Part shown: piece after piece, positions 7,907 through 11,353 of the stretch
How positions within the stretch are numbered: position 1 is the first letter of the stretch
Layout of the letters: every line of letters begins with the position of its first letter
Origin: Evernia prunastri
Lineage: Eukaryota > Ascomycota > Lecanoromycetes > Lecanorales > Parmeliaceae
Assembly (NCBI GenBank): GCA_003184365.1
Contig: NKYR01000253.1
Span: forward strand, 1 to 11,353
DNA length: 11,353 bases
Direction of reading: 5' to 3'
Translations under genes and position numbers: made by a program
Notes under the pieces: generated by a model
What the model was told of the DNA's origin: nothing
What the model saw: the letters and a program-made list of their open reading frames with translations, nothing else
Databases searched by the model: none

Positions 7907-8320
7907 CCGATCGGTGGCTACCACGCGTCGGCGACGTGGACCGAAGCCGGTCTCTACCGGTGGAAGTGTCAGCCTGCTAGCTACCGGACAGGACACCCTT
8001 GGGGAACGTGGACCATCATGCGTAAGGAACCTGTTAATACCGATTTCTACACATCCTGGGAGTTCAAGTCTCCCCTTGCAGTCATCAGCTGGGAATGGAT
8101 AAGTGGATCTCGACACAGGCAAAGCCGGGCGTGTGTTGCAGCGTTCTTTGGTTAGTAGGGTGGAAACACTACAGTGTTGTCGCTGGCAAGGACGATACTG
8201 TGGCAGTCCCTGCGAGACATGGTCGGCCAGAATGAGGGAGACCTCTGATGGTAACGCGAAGCGGGGATTCAAACCCTGTGGGGCGTGGTGTGTAATGGTG
8301 GCCACTGCCAGTCATTGGGG
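7907..8320 (+). repeat. 414-bp direct repeat, copy B
   Basis: Second copy of 7118-7531, with three substitutions. It contains tRNA-like unit 5 (T-arm at 8058-8074) and an ACGCGT box at 7923. A long antisense open frame (7559-8305 minus) covers it but lacks any family signature and is not taken as a gene. Confidence 0.95.
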
Positions 8321-8641
8321 CTGGATGAGACTATCTACACAGCCCGAGAGGACAGTATGCGCATGTCGGTATACCGAGAGCTACGAGAAGTCAACTACCT
8401 CACAATGAGGGCCTGAGGCGGAGCAGAGAGCAAGCCAAAGCGGTGCCGTACACCTAGTCTCGTAGGAGGTATGCTTAAGGAGTAAACAGCGATCGACTCA
8501 GGCGATGGTTGGCCTTGCCCACCAACTACGTGAAACCCTGGCCTAGAGGAAAAGTCTGAGCCAAGTGCGAAAGTGACCTCGAAGCAATCACAGGGCGCAA
8601 ACTGGGTGGAGGGCCTGAAGAGCAGGATTTCGACCTCCTAA
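8321..8641. other. Non-coding segment between repeat array and LINE coding end
   Basis: About 320 bp of GC-balanced DNA. Its first 50 bases are a diverged copy of about 7687-7725. The rest has no open frame related to a LINE protein in the three plus-strand frames; the coding frame opens only after a TAA at 8639-8641. The junction between 5' region and coding remnant, where most of the element is missing, therefore lies in or beside this segment. Confidence 0.45.
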
Positions 8642-9199
8642 ATCGATCGCTGGTGGCATGAGGCGGCTTGTACAACAAGGAGGAAAAAGAACTGGATCAA
8701 CCCAATCAAAGACGTAGAGGAATATCAAGACGTCAAAGCAATTGATCAAAGGGTCCAAGACTGGGCCCGTCAACAATGGCTAGATCGATGGTCCAGATAT
8801 CAAGCGAAAATCTCTACATCGGTTAGAAGTCCGGCTCAGGAAGGCGGTCTCTTTGACAATAGATTCGATTACCACTCCAAGCTAAGGAAAGCAGAAAGCT
8901 CAATGGCAGTACAACTTCGAAGCGAGAAGATAGGTCTCAATGATTTTCTCTATCGAATGAAGGTACCTGGTATTCGAAACGCTGAGTGCTCATGCGGCTG
9001 GAGAAAACAGACGGTCAAACACATATTACTGTTCTGCCCGGAACTGGCGAAAGAGANGATGATCAAAATAGGACGTCTCGATCAATTCTCGCTGGCCCAA
9101 GAGCAATTGGCTCGGTCCAAATTACCGCTAGGACTAGACAAAGAAACCCAAAACAAGAAAAAGGGTAAGGAGAAGAGGGGAAGCAAAAAGAAGGCATAG
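8642..9199 (+). pseudogene. C-terminal remnant of LINE reverse-transcriptase protein
   Basis: The frame is open for 185 codons from a TAA at 8639-8641 to the TAG at 9197-9199. It has no proper start and is the tail of a much longer protein. The key part reads QLRSEKIGLNDFLY, then a CxCx8Hx4C cluster (first Cys codon at 8987) ending in LFCPEL. This is the zinc-binding tail that follows RT/RNase H in many fungal LINE proteins and may help bind template RNA. Upstream are Trp/Arg-rich stretches (WARQQWLDRWSRY); the extreme end is lysine-rich (KKKGKEKRGSKKKA). A single N at 9057 leaves one codon unresolved. RT, RNase H and endonuclease domains are not in the window, so the fragment has no enzyme activity. 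The identification rests on motif pattern, not on a search. Confidence 0.7.
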
Positions 9200-9431
9200 A
9201 AGGAGACAATCACGGAAACAATAGCGGCAGACTGAAAGAGAACGGAAGTGACAGTGGTTTGTGGCAACAACTTGACAGTCAAAGACTAAGAGTTGACAAC
9301 AATGATAACACGAGAGGATAAGTTGAAGTTTTTGTCCGAAAGGTTTCTTCAGCGCTACAAATATTCGAGGAACTCCCTGATTAGTAAAGTAGTTTACTAG
9401 ATAGGCGTATTAAGCAATCAATCAATCAAAT
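9200..9431 (+). mobile_element. LINE 3' UTR and (CAAT)n tail
   Basis: It follows the LINE stop codon and ends in CAATCAATCAATCAA (9415-9429), the short tandem tail typical of target-primed reverse transcription in several LINE groups. AGTTGAAGTTTTTGTCC (9321-9337), AGGTTTCTTCAGCGC (9341-9355) and TAGGCGTAT (9402-9410) also occur, inverted, in the element at 10140-10429, which identifies this as the conserved 3' end of the family. Confidence 0.75.
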
Positions 9432-9720
9432 TATAGCAATAATATAATTCTAGTTAATTTATATAATATTAATCTTCGAATTCTACAGTAAATAAGACTT
9501 TAATAAAAATAATATAATATCGTTTTTATTTTGAATAATAATTTCGACGAACGTTTTTAAATTATTAATTAAAAGATCGAGATATAATTATTTATATATC
9601 TCGAAGAACGCTTTATATCTTATTTAAACGAGTTAATATATATACTCTTCGATAAATTTAATCTAATCGTCGACGAGAGTATCGTTTAAAGAACTTTATA
9701 TCGTCTTAATTAATCTCTTA
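9432..9720. repeat. Severely RIPed AT-rich block
   Basis: By direct reading, bases 9541-9720 contain no CpA and no TpG at all, yet 13 CpG. Saturated CpA-to-TpA mutation on both strands explains this. No open frame or recognisable element remains. The block lies between younger, unmutated insertions on each side. Confidence 0.85.
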
Positions 9721-9863
9721 AGTGACACAGGTGAGAAATAGGCATATATACTAACTATATATATAAGGTGATTAAGTACATATTGCGCGAAGAAGAAGAA
9801 GAATCACGAAGTAGGAAGGGAAACCTATGAAGTCTTCTTCGCGCCAAGATCTCATTTCCCAAT
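9721..9863 (+). repeat. 143-bp exact tandem repeat, copy 1
   Basis: Identical to 9871-10013, with a 7-base linker including an N (9864-9870) between copies. Each copy holds a TATA-like run (ACTATATATATAAGG), a purine tract, and a 12-bp inverted repeat GCGCGAAGAAGA (9785-9796) / TCTTCTTCGCGC (9833-9844) around a 36-base loop. GGGAAA (9818-9823) can also pair with TTTCCC (9855-9860). It is unmutated by RIP although embedded in RIPed DNA. Confidence 0.95.
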
Positions 9864-10075
9864 GTCATGNAGTGACACAGGTGAGAAATAGGCATATATA
9901 CTAACTATATATATAAGGTGATTAAGTACATATTGCGCGAAGAAGAAGAAGAATCACGAAGTAGGAAGGGAAACCTATGAAGTCTTCTTCGCGCCAAGAT
10001 CTCATTTCCCAATTAGGGCAAGCCTCGGAGGCTTTCAAGCTCCGGGGCTTACTGGGCTAAGCTAGAACTATGACA
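9723..10075 (+). mobile_element. Possible solo LTR (speculative)
   Basis: The non-RIPed island begins TGACACAGG and ends ACTATGACA, i.e. TG..CA as LTRs do. It contains a TATA-like run and, near its end, GC-rich hairpins (AAGCCT-cgg-AGGCTT at 10020-10034). The four bases TAAG flank it (9719-9722, 10077-10080) as a possible but weak target-site duplication. No tRNA-primer site or coding part is present, and the internal duplication may be an assembly artefact. An anonymous repeat is equally possible. Confidence 0.28.
9871..10013 (+). repeat. 143-bp exact tandem repeat, copy 2
   Basis: A base-for-base copy of 9721-9863 starting immediately after the N at 9870. The sequence around the N reads TGTCA-tgnag-TGACA (9863-9877), a small inverted repeat. 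An exact duplication meeting at a single N is a common sign of two overlapping contig ends joined without merging. Confidence 0.95.
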
Positions 10076-10080
10076 GTAAG

Positions 10081-10139
10081 ACGATAAGACGAATTACTTA
10101 TTAACGTAATTTAATTCTACGAAAGAATTAATTTACTAT
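10081..10139. repeat. Short AT-rich remnant carrying the left target-site duplication
   Basis: AT-rich sequence between the LTR-like island and the 290-bp element. Its last 15 bases, GAATTAATTTACTAT (10125-10139), are repeated exactly at 10430-10444. Confidence 0.75.
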
Positions 10140-10429
10140 TGATTGATTGATTGATTGTTTTATACGCCTATGCTAGCTACTTGATGTAAGCTAATGAGGG
10201 TAACATTAACGCTGAACCAGCTTTACGGCTGGGCGTTGAAGAAACCTGAGGGCGAACCTCTGGACAAAAACTTCAACTAAACAGTACGCTCTCCCTTCTG
10301 CTGTGCTCCTTAGGAGCCCTATTACACCACCGCACATCTCTCTACTTCTTTGCGCCGACTCTTCTATTCTCTGACTTTTGTATCTCTGATCGCCCCCGCC
10401 TCTAGAGGCGGGTACGATCGCTTCTTCGT
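10140..10429 (-). mobile_element. 290-bp retroelement with 15-bp target-site duplication (5'-truncated LINE or SINE)
   Basis: GC-balanced insert in AT-rich DNA, bounded by perfect direct repeats of 15 bp (10125-10139, 10430-10444). In its own (minus) sense it ends in a (CAAT)n tail (10140-10157), preceded by blocks shared with the LINE 3' end: TAGGCGTAT (10162-10170), AGGTTTCTTCAACGC (10233-10247) and AGTTGAAGTTTTTGTCC (10262-10278). The 3' part also has a nested hairpin absent from the LINE copy. The other 150 bp, including an 18-bp palindrome (10395-10412) and GCTCCT-t-AGGAGC (10305-10317), has no clear match to the LINE copy. It is therefore either a truncated copy of a related LINE or a SINE using the LINE's tail. 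It is not RIPed. Confidence 0.78.
10388..10419. repeat. 32-bp near-perfect palindrome
   Basis: The core CCCGCCTCTAGAGGCGGG (10395-10412) is a perfect 18-bp palindrome. GATCG (10388-10392) and CGATC (10415-10419) extend it after a two-base mismatch. It lies close to the 5' end (minus sense) of the 290-bp element and would form a strong hairpin in its RNA. Confidence 0.85.
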
Positions 10430-11290
10430 GAATTAATTTACTATAATAATTGATTAACGATTTTATTAGCTAATCTTCTTAAACGAGTCGACTACTTATA
10501 AGCGCACTAATAAATATTTTATTATTTCGATAAATTATATATTAACTTTTTTAGATAATAGAAGATATAACTAAACGTTGTTAAGTATAAGATTATAAAT
10601 TAATAAGAAATTCAGACAATTAAAAAGATAGATTCTACTATCTACGTTTATTATATAAAACTATTTTTCGTAAATTATACTATAAAGTTCGATTATATAA
10701 TAGATCTTTCTCGACTTCGTGCGAGATAATATTTTTTTTTACTACGATAGCTTCGAGTGAAATAAGTCTCTATCAATTATTATTTATAATAACGCGTCTA
10801 TTTATTATAATGTTAAGCTTATTAATTTATATCACGATATTAAAATTCTACTAAAATATTTATCTTTATATTCGTTTAATCTAAATTTTATTAAAATCTC
10901 GTTTTTAATACTTAAGACGTGAATTAAAAGATATTAAAATATAATTATATTATACTTTTACCAAGAAAGATATAATATTTTTTTAAATTTCGTGGTCGAG
11001 ATTTAAAAAGAAAGATTTAAAGTAGTTAATTTCTTTCGAAAGAGTAAAATCAACTATAGAAGTTAAAAAGAAATAAATATATTAAAGAATTTAAAAGAAT
11101 AATATAGTATTATTAAATAATTATATATAATCGTTCTTAAATTCGATCTCTCGTAGATTTGTACTATTATTAGATTTTTTGTTATTTTCGACGAATTTTA
11201 AAATAGTAAAAGAATTAAAAGAATTAAAAGAACGAATAGCGGTTAAGATATCAACTAACTTCTTTTAACGCTTATATATCTTCACTCTTT
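10430..11290. repeat. AT-rich, RIP-degraded repeat block, no gene
   Basis: About 860 bp with the same base pattern as 97-1290: abundant TpA, retained CpG, few CpA or TpG (five in 10441-10680). It begins with the right copy of the target-site duplication (10430-10444). A small AATTAAAAGA tandem occurs near 11213-11230. No frame of note and no recognisable element. Confidence 0.78.
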
Positions 11291-11310
11291 TTGTTACGGA
11301 CGTACCCTAG

Positions 11311-11353
11311 GTGTCAGGCACATAGGGAGTGTTTATGGCTATGTGTCTAGCAC
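11311..11353. repeat. Hairpin at the window's right edge
   Basis: GTGTCAGGCACATAG (11311-11325) pairs with CTATGTGTCTAGCAC (11339-11353) around a 13-base loop: twelve Watson-Crick pairs, two wobbles and one mismatch. The AT-rich block ends about 20 bases earlier, so this may be the end of a different element continuing to the right. The family is unknown, and the arm stops at the window edge, so its full extent is not visible. Confidence 0.6.

Larger units (their letters stand above)
6418..9431 (+). mobile_element. Internally deleted non-LTR (LINE) retrotransposon, probably Tad-like
   Basis: The 3' part is clear: the C-terminal coding end of a LINE reverse-transcriptase protein (8642-9199), a 3' UTR, and a (CAAT)n tail ending about 9431. 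The 5' part (about 6418-8641) is non-coding and repeat-rich, with tRNA-like modules, ACGCGT boxes and a 414-bp duplicated segment; assigning it to the same element is inference from continuity of composition. ORF1, endonuclease and the RT core are absent, so the copy cannot move by itself. Unlike the flanking blocks it shows no RIP pattern, so it is younger or escaped. The 5' boundary is uncertain and no clear target-site duplication was found. Confidence 0.5.

Noticed and set aside
6598..8074. CRISPR-like array
   Set aside because: Repeat spacing is irregular (134 to 789 bp), the conserved core is a tRNA T-arm, and the context is a eukaryotic retroelement.
7559..8305. 248-codon open frame on the minus strand, with a 143-codon partial copy at 7085-7516
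   Set aside because: It is antisense to the repeat array, has no domain or family-like motif, and is duplicated only because the DNA beneath it is. Of the three copy differences one changes an amino acid, which says nothing about selection. Such frames are expected in GC-rich repeats.
6402..9450. Target-site duplication for the plus-strand LINE (ATAATATATTC against ATAATATAATTC)
   Set aside because: The match is imperfect and sits in AT-rich sequence where such similarity is expected by chance; it does not abut the tail.

Overview
The window looks like nuclear DNA from a filamentous ascomycete (Pezizomycotina). The evidence is two genes with short GT..AG introns (47-105 bp) carrying CTAAC/CTGAC-type branch sites, protein families typical of these fungi, non-LTR retrotransposon remains, and AT-rich blocks depleted in CpA/TpG while keeping CpG. 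That base pattern is the footprint of repeat-induced point mutation (RIP). The species cannot be named from the sequence.

Layout. 1-96: a small GC-rich patch of short direct repeats. 97 to about 1290: RIP-degraded AT-rich DNA with no gene. 1291-2189: balanced composition, no convincing gene, ending in a promoter with two small palindromes. 2190-3475: an intact three-exon gene for a seven-helix fungal rhodopsin-domain membrane protein of 392 aa. 3476-4023: intergenic, with the promoter of the next gene. 4024-6352: a four-exon NRPS-like adenylation-thiolation gene. It carries a one-base frameshift near 5472 and ends, just after its carrier domain, in AT-rich repeat DNA, so the expected C-terminal reductase domain is missing. 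About 6418-9431: a non-RIPed, internally deleted non-LTR retrotransposon. It has a long 5' region full of tRNA-like modules and ACGCGT boxes, a 414-bp duplicated segment, the last 185 codons of a reverse-transcriptase protein, a 3' UTR and a (CAAT)n tail. 9432-9720: a RIPed block with no CpA or TpG over 180 bp. 9721-10080: an unmutated insertion containing a 143-bp exact tandem duplication around a single N, possibly a solo LTR. 10140-10429: a 290-bp element in minus orientation, flanked by a perfect 15-bp target-site duplication and sharing the LINE 3' end. 10430 to about 11290: more RIPed AT DNA. 11311-11353: a hairpin at the window edge.

How it fits together. The membrane-protein gene and the NRPS-like gene lie head-to-tail on the plus strand, an arrangement seen in small secondary-metabolite loci. 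The enzyme gene is probably dead (frameshift plus lost 3' half), so this looks like a decayed metabolite locus at the edge of a transposon-rich, AT-isochore region. The transposon layers can be ordered: old RIPed elements form the AT blocks, and younger, unmutated LINE, LTR-like and SINE-like insertions sit in or beside them. The most unusual material is the tRNA-like repeat array (6598-8074) and the 290-bp element with its clean TSD. Three single Ns (7532, 9057, 9870) warn that parts of the repeats may be mis-assembled.
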